Source: Gilliamella sp. wkB171
GTDB lineage: Bacteria > Pseudomonadota > Gammaproteobacteria > Enterobacterales > Orbaceae
Assembly (NCBI RefSeq): GCF_001693755.1
Contig: NZ_LYST01000039.1
Location: forward strand, 124,001-188,000
DNA: 64,000 bases
Direction of reading: 5' to 3'
Shown in pieces: positions 51,023 to 61,313 of this stretch. The notes beneath the pieces are model-generated. The model saw nothing but the letters and a program-made list of their open reading frames with translations, did not search any database and was not told the origin of the DNA. How positions within the stretch are numbered: the stretch's first letter is position 1; each line of letters begins with the position of its first letter. A program made the position numbers and the translations under genes.

Positions 51023-52210
51023 TTAAATCTTACCCTGTTCTTTCAATTCACGCATTACATTAGCTACATAAAGCATTTCACCTGGTGTTCCAAGTGATAT
51101 TCGACACCAGTTTGTAGCCGGTGCAAAATCTCTACCGATTAATATAAATTTTTGTTTCATCAATTCTCGATATTCATTCAAATTAATCGGTGTTTGGTGA
51201 AATATAAAGTTTGTTTCTGATTTAAGATAATGTAGCCCAAGGTCTGATAATGTTTTTTCCATAATTTCCCGCGATACATCAACGGCTTTTTTGGAATAAG
51301 TCAGATATTGTTTATCTTTCATCGAAGCCAAAGCAGCACAAACACCACAATAATTCAGTTTTTCACCAGCGACATATTGTGAAATATTTTTTATGTGAAC
51401 TTCGCTACTAACAACATAACCAACACGTAATCCCGCCATTGCATGTATTTTTGAAAAAGTCTTGAGTAATATAATATTTTCGTAACCTTGTGTAATAAAC
51501 TTATCGGCAGACTTGAAGGTAGGATCATTAACAAATTCAGCATATGCTTCATCAAAAATGAAAATAGTATTGTTAGGTTTGCTCGCTATCCATGATTCAA
51601 TTTCAGGTAAACCAAAAACAGTAGACGTTGGATTATTAGGATTAACTAAATAAACAATTGAGAATCCTTGATAAGCTTCAACGGCTTTTCTTAACCCATT
51701 GATATCAATTTTCCAGTCATTTAAACAAGGTACTTTGGTTATTTTCAAATTAAAAATTTTAGCAAATTGTTCACCATCACTGTAGGTAAGTTCAGGTATA
51801 ACTAGCTGAGTATTAGGTTTTACAAAAGCAGCGATGGTACTTCTAATACCTTCAGATGAACCGGCAGTCAAGAGTATCTGTTTTTCACTGACATTATGAT
51901 GTTCTGCTATTGACTGACTTAAAATGGGCATCTCCGCTTTAGCATAGCGGTTAGCTTTAGGAACCGCATCAATTGCTGCTTGTTTGGCTGAAGGTGACAT
52001 ACCTAAAGCATTTTCATTAAAGTTAAGTCTTACCGGATTATTTACATCAGGTGTAACAACTGTATCAAGCATAGGCAATGAAAAAGCGATCGATTTTTGC
52101 ACTTCTTGAGCATAGGCTTTGGACAGTAATTGATTTATTGATAAACCTGCAATTGCCGCACCAGAGAATGTTAATAAACTTCGACGGCTGATATTTAAAT
52201 TTGCATCCAT
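51023..52210 (-). CDS. Tat-exported aminotransferase of the histidinol-phosphate type
   Basis: This is a PLP fold-type I aminotransferase of 395 residues, like HisC: RLNFNENALGMSPSA, AGSSEGIRS, NPNNPTSTV, FDEAYAEF, and the PLP lysine K254 in LLKTFSKIHAMAGLRVGYV. What is unusual is the N-terminus: NISRRSLLTFSGAAIAGLS, a twin-arginine signal with paired Arg at 9-10, so a folded, cofactor-loaded enzyme would be sent to the periplasm. It precedes nifJ... on the minus strand nifJ lies upstream, with a hairpin between them. The substrate and periplasmic role are unknown. Confidence 0.88.
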   Translation of the reverse strand: MDANLNISRRSLLTFSGAAIAGLSINQLLSKAYAQEVQKSIAFSLPMLDTVVTPDVNNPVRLNFNENALGMSPSAKQAAIDAVPKANRYAKAEMPILSQSIAEHHNVSEKQILLTAGSSEGIRSTIAAFVKPNTQLVIPELTYSDGEQFAKIFNLKITKVPCLNDWKIDINGLRKAVEAYQGFSIVYLVNPNNPTSTVFGLPEIESWIASKPNNTIFIFDEAYAEFVNDPTFKSADKFITQGYENIILLKTFSKIHAMAGLRVGYVVSSEVHIKNISQYVAGEKLNYCGVCAALASMKDKQYLTYSKKAVDVSREIMEKTLSDLGLHYLKSETNFIFHQTPINLNEYRELMKQKFILIGRDFAPATNWCRISLGTPGEMLYVANVMRELKEQGKI

Positions 52211-52415
52211 TATTCACCTCACCATTAGTTGATCTTCTGTCGGTAATAGTTTGATGCAATATTTATACCAGTTTCGATTGCCGATTATGTAATGCTTAAT
52301 TTTGCTATATAAGTCAAGAACATTTGTATTTATTGCATTGGTGAGTGTGAGTAGGGGAAATGTTGAAATGCACTCTATTGGTGCTTTTTTGCACAATTAA
52401 ATCTTTTTTTAAATA

Positions 52416-52448
52416 CTGCGCTTATTTAACAATGATAAATAAGCACAG
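52416..52448 (-). terminator. Hairpin after nifJ
   Basis: CTGCGCTTATTTA (52416-52428) pairs with TAAATAAGCACAG (52436-52448) with one mismatch. It lies 30 bases after the nifJ stop, separating it from the aminotransferase gene. The U-tract is weak. Confidence 0.55.
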
Positions 52449-52477
52449 TTAATTTTGGTTAACCTTGATAAGATTAG

Positions 52478-55400
52478 TTAACTATCAGCAGGCGTTTCAA
52501 TATCTGAATAGGTTGATAACATCTGCAAAAACTTATACTTCGAGTTAACCATTTTTGTTGAACGTTCATGTAAAGTATTCGCGACAGCAGGCTCTAATGT
52601 TTCTAATCGTCGGAATCGTTGTTCTTTCAATAGGATATCTGACAATGATTCACTATTTGGTGATTTAGAGTCTAATACTAATCCGGGTTTTCCTTCTGCT
52701 ACGCGGCGTGGATCATAACGGTAAAGCGGCCAGAATCCAGATTTGACTAAATCTTTCATCTGTTCATGTGATTTAGCCAGATCATAACCATGTTCTTCAC
52801 AAGGACTATACGCGATAACAAGTGAAGGTCCATCATAGGCTTCGGCCTCTTGTAACGCTTTAAGTGTCTGATTGAGTTGAGACCCTAATGCTATTTGCGC
52901 AACATATACATGACCATACATCATTACGCTTATGCCTAAATCTTTACGTGCTTTGTGTTTCCCTAGATCGGCAAATTTAGATACTGCACCCATTGGTGTT
53001 GCCTTCGATTGCTGACCACCTGTATTTGAGTAGCATTGTGTATCTAATACTAAAATATTGACGTTATCAGTTAAGCTCATTACATGATCAAGCCCACCAA
53101 AGCCAATATCATAAGCCCAACCATCGCCACCAATAGCCCATACTGACTTATCAATTAAATAGTCTGCATCTTGCATTAATTCTTTTGCTTCAATCGAATC
53201 CATGTGTGCTAATTGTTCACGTAATATAGCAATTTGTGCGCGTTTATCTGCAATTGAAACATCTGCTGATTGCAAGGCTAGGGTAATTTCGGGGGAGATT
53301 TCACCGCCAACATGCTCCAATAATCGTAAAACGCGTTTTTTATGTTGATCATAAGTAATACGGTAACCTAAAGCAAATTCAGCATTATCTTCAAATAATG
53401 AGTTAGCCCAAGCGGGTCCACGACCACTACGATCGGTAGTATAAGGGGTAGAAGGTAAATTCCCACCATAAATCGATGAACAGCCGGTTGCATTGGCAAT
53501 GGCTAAATGATCACCATATAGCTGGGTTAACAATTTAATGTAAGGAGTTTCACCACAGCCTGCACATGCTCCCGAGTATTCAAATAGCGGTGTTAGCAAT
53601 TGTGATGTACGGATATCAATACGTTCAAGTGTTTTGATATCACGATCTGGTAACGCCGAGAAATAGTCATAATTGGTTCGCTGGGTATCGAGGTTTTCAA
53701 TACGCGGACGCATATTAATTGCTTTAATATCGAAGTTATTTCGATCTCGGGCTGGACAAACTTCAACACATAAATTACAACCAGTACAATCTTCAGGTGC
53801 AACTTGCAATACATAGCGTTGACCTTTCATGTCGCGTGCTTTAACTTCGAGCGAGCTAAGCGACTCAGGTGCATTAATCATATCATCTGGTGCTACAACC
53901 TTAGCTCTAATGGCTGCATGTGGACAAGCTACCGCACAATGGTTACATTGTGTGCAAAGCTCGGGTTGCCAAATAGGTATCTCTTCAGCAATATTACGTT
54001 TTTCCCATTTTGTTGTTCCGGTTGGCCAAGTGCCATCAGGGGGAAAAGCCGATACCGGCAAGCTATCACCAAGTCCTGCTAGCATTGTTGCTGTAACCAT
54101 TTTAACAAAATCAGGTGCGTTATATGGCACAATAGCTGGGCGTGATGTGCTACTTTCATCAACACAACTTAATGGGATTTGTTCAAGTGATGCGATAGCT
54201 AAATCAAGCGCTTTCCAGTTATTTTCAACTAATTCTTGCCCTTTGCTACTGTAACTTTTGGCAATGACTTCTTTCAATTGAGCAATACTGAAGTCATTTT
54301 TAAATATTTCTGAAAGATGAAAAAAAGCCGCCTGCATTACGGTATTAATTCTTGCACCTAAGTTACATTCACGTGCTATTTTAGCTGCATTAATGATATA
54401 AAAGTGCGCTCTTTTTTTAATTAATTGTATTTGAACTTCTTTCGGTAAGCGATGCCAAATTTCATCTTTACTATAAGGGGTATTGAGTAAAAAAATACCA
54501 TCATCTTTAAGTTTTTCAACAATCTGATATTTATCAATAAATTGATCTTGATGACAACCGATAAAGTGTGCACTCGTAATTAAATAAGGTGAGTCTATCG
54601 GTTCTAAATTAACACGTAAATGAGAAGTCGTTAAGCCACCGGCTTTTTTAGAGTCATAAACAAAAAATCCCTGAACATAAAAGGGCGAACTATCCCCAAT
54701 AATTTTGATATTATTTTTTGTTGCCGAAACTGTGCCATCACTGCCAAGCCCATAAAATAGTGCTTCAAGAGCAGATTTTTGAGGAATAGACTTTTCAGGT
54801 AAGGTTAAAGATAAACCGGTAATATCATCATAGATACCCACAGTAAAACGAGGGCGAGGGTTTTCTAATTGCAGCTCTGTAAAAATAGCGAGAACACAGC
54901 AAGGATCAAACTCTTTTGATGATAAACCATAACGTCCACCAATGATTTTAGGTATATTGTTTCGTTCACCTTGACTAAAGCTTTCTGCAAAAGCTGTCAT
55001 TACATCTAAATAAAGTGGTTCAGCTTGAGCACCTGGCTCTTTAGTTCTATCTAACACCGCAACTTTTTTAACACTAGTAGGAATAACTTCCAGAAAATGT
55101 TTGGCGGAAAAAGGGCGATATAGTCTAACAATTACCACACCCACTTTTTCATCGTTTTTATTCAAGTAATCAACGACTTCTTTACTGGTACTTGCACCGG
55201 AACCCATGATAACTATTACTCGCTCAGCATCATTAGCACCATAATATTCGAATGGCTGATACTTTCGACCTGTTTGTTGTTCAAAAGCGTCCATCGCATC
55301 GACAACATGTTGATAAGTGTTATTGTAATAAGGATTGACTGCTTCACGGCATTGGAAAAAGGTATCTGGATTAGCTGATGTACCTCGTATAGCCGGTTTA

Positions 55401-56020
55401 TCCGGTGTTAAAGCTCGAGAACGGTAAGCTTTAATGGCTTCATGTGGTAAAAGCTGATGGATATCTTCGTCAGTCAATGGATAGATTTTATTGACCTCGT
55501 GTGAGGTTCTAAACCCATCAAAAAAATGTACAAATGGTACTCGACTGTTAAAGGTTGCAATTTGTGCGATTAACGCTAAATCTTGTGCTTCTTGTACCGA
55601 GCTTGAGCAAAGCATCGCAAAACCAGTTTGTCTGATTGACATCACATCGGAGTGATCACCAAAAATTGATAGAGCATGAGTAGCAACGGTACGCGCAGCA
55701 ACATGTAATACAAATGGTGTTAGTTCCCCAGCAATTTTATACAGGGATGGAATCATGAGTAGCAAGCCCTGCGATGAGGTAAATGAGGTAGCTAATGCTC
55801 CCGTCATCAACGCGCCATGCACAGTTGAAATCGCGCCTGCTTCAGATTGCATTTCAACCACTTTAGGGATATCCCCAAACACGTTAGGTTTATTGAATTC
55901 AGCCCATGTACTAGCTTGTTCTGCCATTGATGAACTTGGTGTTATTGGATAAATAGCAATGACTTCGTTTGCACGATAAGCGACGGAAGATACCGCACTA
56001 TTAGCATCTGATATGATCAT
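52478..56020 (-). CDS. nifJ: Pyruvate:ferredoxin (flavodoxin) oxidoreductase
   Basis: PFOR converts pyruvate and CoA to acetyl-CoA and CO2, passing electrons to ferredoxin or flavodoxin. The 1180-residue single chain matches E. coli YdbK throughout: domain I IAIYPITPSSSMAEQ, domain II with GSGASTSKEVVDY, the 2x[4Fe-4S] insert (CTQCNHCAVACPHAA and CTGCNLCVEVCPARD, about 690-755), the proximal cluster cysteines (YSGACAGCGETPY), and the TPP site (GGDGWAYDIGFGGLDHV, then CYSNTGGQQSKAT). The enzyme is oxygen-sensitive, so micro-oxic or anaerobic metabolism is likely. AAGG precedes the ATG. Confidence 0.97.
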   Translation of the reverse strand: MIISDANSAVSSVAYRANEVIAIYPITPSSSMAEQASTWAEFNKPNVFGDIPKVVEMQSEAGAISTVHGALMTGALATSFTSSQGLLLMIPSLYKIAGELTPFVLHVAARTVATHALSIFGDHSDVMSIRQTGFAMLCSSSVQEAQDLALIAQIATFNSRVPFVHFFDGFRTSHEVNKIYPLTDEDIHQLLPHEAIKAYRSRALTPDKPAIRGTSANPDTFFQCREAVNPYYNNTYQHVVDAMDAFEQQTGRKYQPFEYYGANDAERVIVIMGSGASTSKEVVDYLNKNDEKVGVVIVRLYRPFSAKHFLEVIPTSVKKVAVLDRTKEPGAQAEPLYLDVMTAFAESFSQGERNNIPKIIGGRYGLSSKEFDPCCVLAIFTELQLENPRPRFTVGIYDDITGLSLTLPEKSIPQKSALEALFYGLGSDGTVSATKNNIKIIGDSSPFYVQGFFVYDSKKAGGLTTSHLRVNLEPIDSPYLITSAHFIGCHQDQFIDKYQIVEKLKDDGIFLLNTPYSKDEIWHRLPKEVQIQLIKKRAHFYIINAAKIARECNLGARINTVMQAAFFHLSEIFKNDFSIAQLKEVIAKSYSSKGQELVENNWKALDLAIASLEQIPLSCVDESSTSRPAIVPYNAPDFVKMVTATMLAGLGDSLPVSAFPPDGTWPTGTTKWEKRNIAEEIPIWQPELCTQCNHCAVACPHAAIRAKVVAPDDMINAPESLSSLEVKARDMKGQRYVLQVAPEDCTGCNLCVEVCPARDRNNFDIKAINMRPRIENLDTQRTNYDYFSALPDRDIKTLERIDIRTSQLLTPLFEYSGACAGCGETPYIKLLTQLYGDHLAIANATGCSSIYGGNLPSTPYTTDRSGRGPAWANSLFEDNAEFALGYRITYDQHKKRVLRLLEHVGGEISPEITLALQSADVSIADKRAQIAILREQLAHMDSIEAKELMQDADYLIDKSVWAIGGDGWAYDIGFGGLDHVMSLTDNVNILVLDTQCYSNTGGQQSKATPMGAVSKFADLGKHKARKDLGISVMMYGHVYVAQIALGSQLNQTLKALQEAEAYDGPSLVIAYSPCEEHGYDLAKSHEQMKDLVKSGFWPLYRYDPRRVAEGKPGLVLDSKSPNSESLSDILLKEQRFRRLETLEPAVANTLHERSTKMVNSKYKFLQMLSTYSDIETPADS

Positions 56021-56356
56021 TAAAAAACCTTGTATTCTAGAGTATTATGACATTACTTAGTTATAATAATTAGCATTATTGTACCAGAAAGTAAGATAGC
56101 TTTTAGTTATTTTTATGTTAAATTTTTTGTTTAACTCTTTGAATTTTTGAGTGACTGAAATTGATATTAATATAGTTGAAAATTTAAAAAAGGGCATAAT
56201 TAATCAATCAAATAGGCAATAAAAAATAACTGTTAGTGATTTATCAACATAACGATAAAATCTTCTAATAATAAAGATGTTTTTCTATTAGGTTCTACCG
56301 ATTACTTATTATTATCCAACCTTTATGGTTGGATAATAATAGTGTTAACCACTTGG
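56021..56356. other. Intergenic region between nifJ and purM
   Basis: It holds the nifJ promoter (not identified) and a strong hairpin after purM: TTATTATCCAACC (56309-56321) / GGTTGGATAATAA (56327-56339), perfect over 13 bp, without a good U-tract. No purN gene follows purM. Confidence 0.6.
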
Positions 56357-57394
56357 CTATTTTATTATTACACGTTCGTTTGACGTTGAGTGTTTGATTT
56401 CACCCAGTAACCAAGCCTTTTCACCTTGATTATTAAGTAGGGTAATGGCTCTATCAGCAAGTGATTTGGGTAGCGCGATTATCAATCCAACTCCACAATT
56501 AAATGTTCGGTACATTTCGTGACGATCCACATTACCCGCCTGCTGTAGCCAATTAAAGATTGCAGGCCATTGCCAACTGTTTTCATTAATTATCGCTTGA
56601 GTATTATCGGGCAGAACGCGTGGAATGTTTTCCCAAAATCCACCACCAGTGATATGTGCTATGGCATGCACATCAATTTGCGCAATTAAGTTTAGAATCG
56701 ATTTTACATAGATTTTTGTTGGTGCAAGTAAGTGATCGGCAAGCGTTTTGTCTTCTAATTGTGTCTTTGCTGGATTTACCCCACTCACTTCGATAATCTT
56801 CCGTACCAGCGAATAGCCATTGGAGTGTGGCCCACTCGATGCTAAAGCAATTAACGCATCACCATCTTGTACTTTGCTGCCATCAATCATTTCCGTTTTT
56901 TCAACAACACCAACACAAAATCCCGCTAAGTCATAATCATTACCATGATACATGCCCGGCATTTCAGCTGTTTCACCGCCAACTAATGCACAACCAGCTT
57001 GTTTACACCCTTCAGCAATCCCTGTTACAACGGTAGTTGCCACATCAACGTTGAGTTTACCAGTGGCATAATAATCAAGGAAAAAAAGTGGCTCAGCACC
57101 TTGTACAATAAGATCATTAACACACATTGCAACTAAATCAATGCCAATTGCGTCATGTCGATTTAAATCCATGGCTAGACGGAGTTTAGTACCAACGCCA
57201 TCTGTTCCAGATACTAAAATAGGTTCTTTGTATTTTTGCGGAATTGCACATAGAGCACCAAATCCGCCTAAACCCCCCATAACTTCTGGGCGTTTAGTCG
57301 CTTTTACTACTGATTTGATTCGATTAACGAGTTCGTTACCGGCATCAATATCAACGCCAGCATCTTTATAACTTAGAGAGTTGTTATTTGACAC
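56357..57394 (-). CDS. purM: Phosphoribosylformylglycinamidine cyclo-ligase (AIR synthetase)
   Basis: PurM closes the imidazole ring of AIR with ATP, step five of purine synthesis. The 345 residues have the N-terminal [13 protein letters not shown], the ATP-binding [28 protein letters not shown], and [10 protein letters not shown], with [16 protein letters not shown]. Length and motifs are typical. In Enterobacteria purN follows in an operon. Here a hairpin and the nifJ promoter region follow instead. Confidence 0.97.
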   Translation of the reverse strand: MSNNNSLSYKDAGVDIDAGNELVNRIKSVVKATKRPEVMGGLGGFGALCAIPQKYKEPILVSGTDGVGTKLRLAMDLNRHDAIGIDLVAMCVNDLIVQGAEPLFFLDYYATGKLNVDVATTVVTGIAEGCKQAGCALVGGETAEMPGMYHGNDYDLAGFCVGVVEKTEMIDGSKVQDGDALIALASSGPHSNGYSLVRKIIEVSGVNPAKTQLEDKTLADHLLAPTKIYVKSILNLIAQIDVHAIAHITGGGFWENIPRVLPDNTQAIINENSWQWPAIFNWLQQAGNVDRHEMYRTFNCGVGLIIALPKSLADRAITLLNNQGEKAWLLGEIKHSTSNERVIIK

Positions 57395-57494
57395 GAGAAG
57401 TAATCCTTACAATAGAAAAATTGCTGATATTTTAGCAAGGAAGCAATTGAATGGCGATCTATAATTATATGAAATAACCAATTAATTAACATAA

Positions 57495-57905
57495 TTAATT
57501 GGCTTCAAACCAACTTTCTAGAATGATAATCGCTGATGTTGCATCAACATGCCCCTTTTCAAGAGCTTTATAACCGCGAGAAGCAAAAATATGGGATTTA
57601 GCTTCAACGGTAGATAGCCGTTCATCTTGCAGATGGACTTGATAACCAAACATACCATGCAAACGATTAGCGAATTTACGTGCTCGAGCAGTTAACGGTT
57701 GTTCAGTCCCATCCATGTTAAGTGGTAAGCCTACAACCAAATAGTCAGGTTTCCACTCATTTAAAATTTTTTCAATTGCTTGCCAATTCGGAATACCATC
57801 ACGCGCTTTAAAAGCGCATAATGGATTTGCTGTTTTGGTAATATCTTGCCCAATCGCAGCGCCAATGCTCGCGGTTCCAAAATCAAATGCAATTATTGTT
57901 GCCAT
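57495..57905 (-). CDS. yqgF: Putative pre-16S rRNA nuclease YqgF (RuvX)
   Basis: YqgF is an RNase H-fold protein needed to mature the 5' end of 16S rRNA. The 136 residues show [16 protein letters not shown] (catalytic Asp), [16 protein letters not shown], and [14 protein letters not shown] with the second acidic site; [13 protein letters not shown] gives the last Asp. It starts 3 bases after yqgE, the conserved order, and ends the rsmE-gshB-GNAT-yqgE-yqgF run. Confidence 0.94.
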   Translation of the reverse strand: MATIIAFDFGTASIGAAIGQDITKTANPLCAFKARDGIPNWQAIEKILNEWKPDYLVVGLPLNMDGTEQPLTARARKFANRLHGMFGYQVHLQDERLSTVEAKSHIFASRGYKALEKGHVDATSAIIILESWFEAN

Positions 57906-57908
57906 TTA

Positions 57909-58466
57909 TTATGCATTTCCCATTTGGTGCGAAATCGTATTTATGTTAATACCGAGTGATTGCGCTGCTTTTTGCCAACGATCTTCAATTGCGGATTCAA
58001 AAATAATTTTTGGATCAACATCTGTCACTAACCAATCATTACGTGCTACTTCAGCTTCTAATTGCAGTGACTGCCACCCGGAATAACCCAACGCTAAAAA
58101 CATATCTTTAGGTTGCTCGGGTGAACCGATTGATTTAAGTAGATCAAGCGATGTAGTAATCATTACATCATCCGAAATTTTTATGCTAGAGGCGAAGCCT
58201 TGCTGGGGGGTATGCAAAATAAAACCTTGTTCTTCAGCGATAGGTCCACCAGCGAAAACAGGATGTTCAAGTTCAGCACAGTTTTTACTTGCAGTAATTT
58301 CAAGTCGAGTTAATACTGCGGCTACATTAAGATCTTGTATTGGTTTATTAATAACAATCCCCATTGCCCCATCACGATTATGTTCGCAAATATATACAAC
58401 AGATCGGCTAAATGTTGGATCATTGATAGTTGGCATTGCCACAATAAAATGATTTTTTAGATTCAT
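57909..58466 (-). CDS. yqgE: YqgE/AlgH family protein (UPF0301)
   Basis: The 185 residues match the UPF0301 family, whose function is unknown: LKNHFIVAMPTINDPTFSRSVVYICEH, GAMGIVINKP, VFAGGPIAEEQGFILH and FLALGYSGWQSLQLEAEV are its signature blocks. It lies 3 bases before yqgF, a pairing kept across Gammaproteobacteria, which suggests a linked role. Confidence 0.94.
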   Translation of the reverse strand: MNLKNHFIVAMPTINDPTFSRSVVYICEHNRDGAMGIVINKPIQDLNVAAVLTRLEITASKNCAELEHPVFAGGPIAEEQGFILHTPQQGFASSIKISDDVMITTSLDLLKSIGSPEQPKDMFLALGYSGWQSLQLEAEVARNDWLVTDVDPKIIFESAIEDRWQKAAQSLGININTISHQMGNA

Positions 58467-58485
58467 ATGCTCACATTTCTATAAT

Positions 58486-58938
58486 TTATAATGCACATTT
58501 GCCAATTTTTACATGATGTTGGATATCACAACGCATCAATAATTCAGGCTCGTTACTCTCTTCATTGATTGATTCGTTGATAATTTCAAATTGTTGCGAT
58601 AAAAAAAAGTTAATTGCAGAACTATTTTTTTTATAAACATGTACTAGTAACTCACTATGGCGTTGCTTAGCTTTTTCAACTAGCGCTTTACCAATGCCTT
58701 GTCCACGATATTCAGGTACAACAAATAGACCCGAGATGTAATTTTCGGTTACGCCAATGAAACCTTTAACACCGTTAAGATCTTGTACATAGACCGTTGA
58801 CATCGGAATTAACATTTTGACAATATCATAATTTTGTTTAAAAAATTGCGGATCAATAAAGCTATGTGCTTGTTGGTTTCCTTCAAGCCATATATTCATC
58901 ACTGTATCTAAATCTTTACTTTGAAATTCTCTAATCAT
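58486..58938 (-). CDS. GNAT-family N-acetyltransferase, YjaB-like
   Basis: The 150 residues have the GNAT acetyl-CoA site LFVVPEYRGQGIGKALVEKAKQ (about 72-94) with the Q/RxxGxG/A pattern, and the preceding beta-4 GFIGVTENYISG. The opening IREFQSKDLDTVMNIWLEGN is like YjaB and related acetyltransferases. The substrate is unknown. It sits between gshB and yqgE, where E. coli has no gene, so it is an insertion in a conserved cluster. It starts 9 bases after gshB ends and runs the same way. Confidence 0.85.
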   Translation of the reverse strand: MIREFQSKDLDTVMNIWLEGNQQAHSFIDPQFFKQNYDIVKMLIPMSTVYVQDLNGVKGFIGVTENYISGLFVVPEYRGQGIGKALVEKAKQRHSELLVHVYKKNSSAINFFLSQQFEIINESINEESNEPELLMRCDIQHHVKIGKCAL

Positions 58939-58947
58939 TTTTTTGCT

Positions 58948-59898
58948 CTACTTATTTAATCGACGTTCAATCGCATCCATTAACATACCGGTAATAGAAA
59001 GTTCTGGGTTTTCAGCTTCAATCTCACGTACACATGTTGGACTTGTGACATTGATTTCAGTTAGTTTATCACCAATAATATCTAAACCAACAAATAGTAA
59101 ACCTTTTTGTTTTAAAACTGGAGCGATGCTTTTAGCAATCTGCCAATCACTTTCACTCAATGCTCTAACTTCCCCATGTCCACCGGCAGCAAGATTACCT
59201 CTGGTTTCGCCTTTTTGCGGGATTCTGGCTAAACAATAAGGAACGGGTTCACCGTCGACAACTAAAACTCGTTTATCACCGTCTTTAATAGCCGGTATGT
59301 AGGTTTGAGCCATGCAGTAACGGCTATTATGTTCTGTAAGTGTTTCAATAATTACCGAGACATTAGGATCGCCCGCTTTTATTCTGAAAATCGAGGCACC
59401 GCCCATACCATCAAGGGGCTTTAAAATAATATCGCCGTATTCTTGATAAAACGATTTTAGTTGATTGGTTTGACGGGTAACGAGTGTTTTTGGCGTAAAT
59501 TCAGCAAACCACGCAGTGAATAACTTTTCATTACAATCTCGCAAACTTTGTGGTTTATTTACTACCAGTACACCTTTTGCTTCAGCCCGTTCGAGAATAT
59601 AAGTTGCATAGATAAATTCAGTATCAAATGGTGGGTCTTTTCGCATCAATATTACGTCGAGTTCACTTAATGGCAGAGTTTGTTCATCTCCCATATCAAA
59701 CCAGTGAGAATAGTCGTTATGAACGGTTAAAGTACGAGTGGTTGCATAAGCTTCACCGTTTAGTAAGAACAGGTCGTTCATCTCCATATAAAAAAGTTGG
59801 TAGCCTCGTTTTTGTGCTTCATGTAACATGGCAAAACTGGTGTCTTTTTTTATTTTTATTTGGCTAATTGGATCCATTACAATACCAAGCTTAATCAT
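58948..59898 (-). CDS. gshB: Glutathione synthetase
   Basis: GshB joins gamma-glutamylcysteine and glycine with ATP. The 316-residue ATP-grasp protein matches E. coli: LGIVMDPISQIKIKKDTSFA, LMRKDPPFDTEFIYATYILE, ILKPLDGMGGASIFRI (ATP loop), and GLDIIGDKLTEINVTSPTC. Length is normal. It follows rsmE with a 194-base gap and precedes a GNAT gene and yqgEF. Confidence 0.97.
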   Translation of the reverse strand: MIKLGIVMDPISQIKIKKDTSFAMLHEAQKRGYQLFYMEMNDLFLLNGEAYATTRTLTVHNDYSHWFDMGDEQTLPLSELDVILMRKDPPFDTEFIYATYILERAEAKGVLVVNKPQSLRDCNEKLFTAWFAEFTPKTLVTRQTNQLKSFYQEYGDIILKPLDGMGGASIFRIKAGDPNVSVIIETLTEHNSRYCMAQTYIPAIKDGDKRVLVVDGEPVPYCLARIPQKGETRGNLAAGGHGEVRALSESDWQIAKSIAPVLKQKGLLFVGLDIIGDKLTEINVTSPTCVREIEAENPELSITGMLMDAIERRLNK

Positions 59899-60092
59899 GG
59901 TAACTCCTTACTGATTTTTATTGGTTTTACTAATACGATATTACGTTGTGCGATTTTATACCGTTTATAAGGTATGTTTGAAACATTATTGATAAATGGT
60001 GTTATAAAATAGCATTTAAATATGCTGGCAACTATCATACTCGTTACTCAATGAGATGCAAATAAACATTTATTATCACGCTTTTTTATTGA

Positions 60093-60818
60093 TTATCCCA
60101 GATCACCAAAACGAACTTGTAATGCTGTTATGGCTGTTAGCGCCGCTGTTTCGGTGCGTAAAACTCGTGGACCGAGTAATAGGTCAGTAAAATGATATTG
60201 ATGAGTCAAATTTATTTCGTCATCTGAAAGCCCACCTTCAGGACCAATAAGTAGATTAAGGGTGTTATGTTCGCAAGATAATTGGTTAATACCTTGCTTA
60301 GCTTTAGGGTGAAGATTAAGTTTTAGCCCGTCAGTTAAATTTGCACACCAATTTTCTAATTTCATAACTGGATTTATTTTAGGAATGATATTACGTCCAC
60401 ATTGTTCACAAGCAGAAATCACGATTTTTTGCCATTGTTGGACTTTTTTTTCCAGCCGTTCTTCATCGAGTTTGACTCCACAACGTTCAGAAAGTAAAGG
60501 TGTAATACTTGCAACACCTAGTTCGACTGATTTTTGGATAGTAAACTCCATTTTTTCGCCACGAGACATGACTTGCCCTAAATGGATATTTAATGGTGAT
60601 TCACGATCATCTAAAATCAAAGCTTTTGTTGTTACCTTTACAGATTTTTTATTAATCTCGTGTATGATGGCGGGCAAAATATGGTTTGAACCATCAAAAA
60701 GGGTAATCTCTTCACCGACTTTCATTCTTAAAACACGAATAAGATGATTGAACGCGTCATTATTTAATTCTATTAGGCTATTTTGGGCTAGAGGGTAAGG
60801 TTGAAAAATTCGGGTCAT
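60093..60818 (-). CDS. rsmE: 16S rRNA (uracil1498-N3)-methyltransferase
   Basis: RsmE methylates U1498 of 16S rRNA. The 241-residue SPOUT-fold enzyme has an N-terminal PUA-like domain ([24 protein letters not shown]) and the knotted SAM site: [33 protein letters not shown] and [16 protein letters not shown]. It heads the rsmE-gshB-yqgE-yqgF cluster, as in E. coli, and is divergent from folB. Confidence 0.95.
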   Translation of the reverse strand: MTRIFQPYPLAQNSLIELNNDAFNHLIRVLRMKVGEEITLFDGSNHILPAIIHEINKKSVKVTTKALILDDRESPLNIHLGQVMSRGEKMEFTIQKSVELGVASITPLLSERCGVKLDEERLEKKVQQWQKIVISACEQCGRNIIPKINPVMKLENWCANLTDGLKLNLHPKAKQGINQLSCEHNTLNLLIGPEGGLSDDEINLTHQYHFTDLLLGPRVLRTETAALTAITALQVRFGDLG

Positions 60819-60919
60819 AATGTTCGTTATTTAATATTATTTGCAATAAATTATAGCGTAAATTCTCAATATTCGGTAATCTCTATTTTTACGCAATTAA
60901 GCTTTCGGAATTTGAGATA

Positions 60920-61291
60920 ATGAGTGTACAGAGCAAAGATAGGGTATTGATTGAAGGATTAACCACATTAGCAACGATTGGCGTATATGAGTGGGAAAAA
61001 ACCATCAAACAAAAACTAATACTTGATCTAGAAATGGCGTGGGATAATCAACCTGCTGGCGAAAATGATGATGTTGCACTTTGTTTGGATTACTTTAAAG
61101 TGAGTCAAGCTGTAACAAATTTTATCACTTCAACCGCATTTGAATTAATTGAAGGTGTTGCTGAGCGTGTTGCACAATTAATCATCCAGCAATTTGCTGT
61201 TAAATGGATAAAAGTCAAAGTCTCCAAACCAAGCGCAATTGCCAATGCAACTAATGTAGCGGTTGTGATTGAACGGACATCTCGTTTTTAA
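60920..61291 (+). CDS. folB: Dihydroneopterin aldolase
   Basis: FolB cleaves dihydroneopterin in folate synthesis. The 123 residues have VLIEGLTTLATIGVYEWEKTIKQKL with the substrate-binding Glu, and VKVSKPSAIANATNVAVVIER with the catalytic Lys. The usual length is about 120. The first six residues (MSVQSK) are variable. It overlaps no neighbour and starts alone, 100 bases from the divergent rsmE. Confidence 0.93.
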   Translation: MSVQSKDRVLIEGLTTLATIGVYEWEKTIKQKLILDLEMAWDNQPAGENDDVALCLDYFKVSQAVTNFITSTAFELIEGVAERVAQLIIQQFAVKWIKVKVSKPSAIANATNVAVVIERTSRF

Positions 61292-61313
61292 TAACATAAG
61301 TATAGATTTTATT

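Noticed and set aside
53804-54254. Plus-strand frames inside nifJ (92 and 141 codons)
   Set aside because: They lie opposite the iron-sulfur domain of a well-conserved gene and have no domain or start signal of their own.
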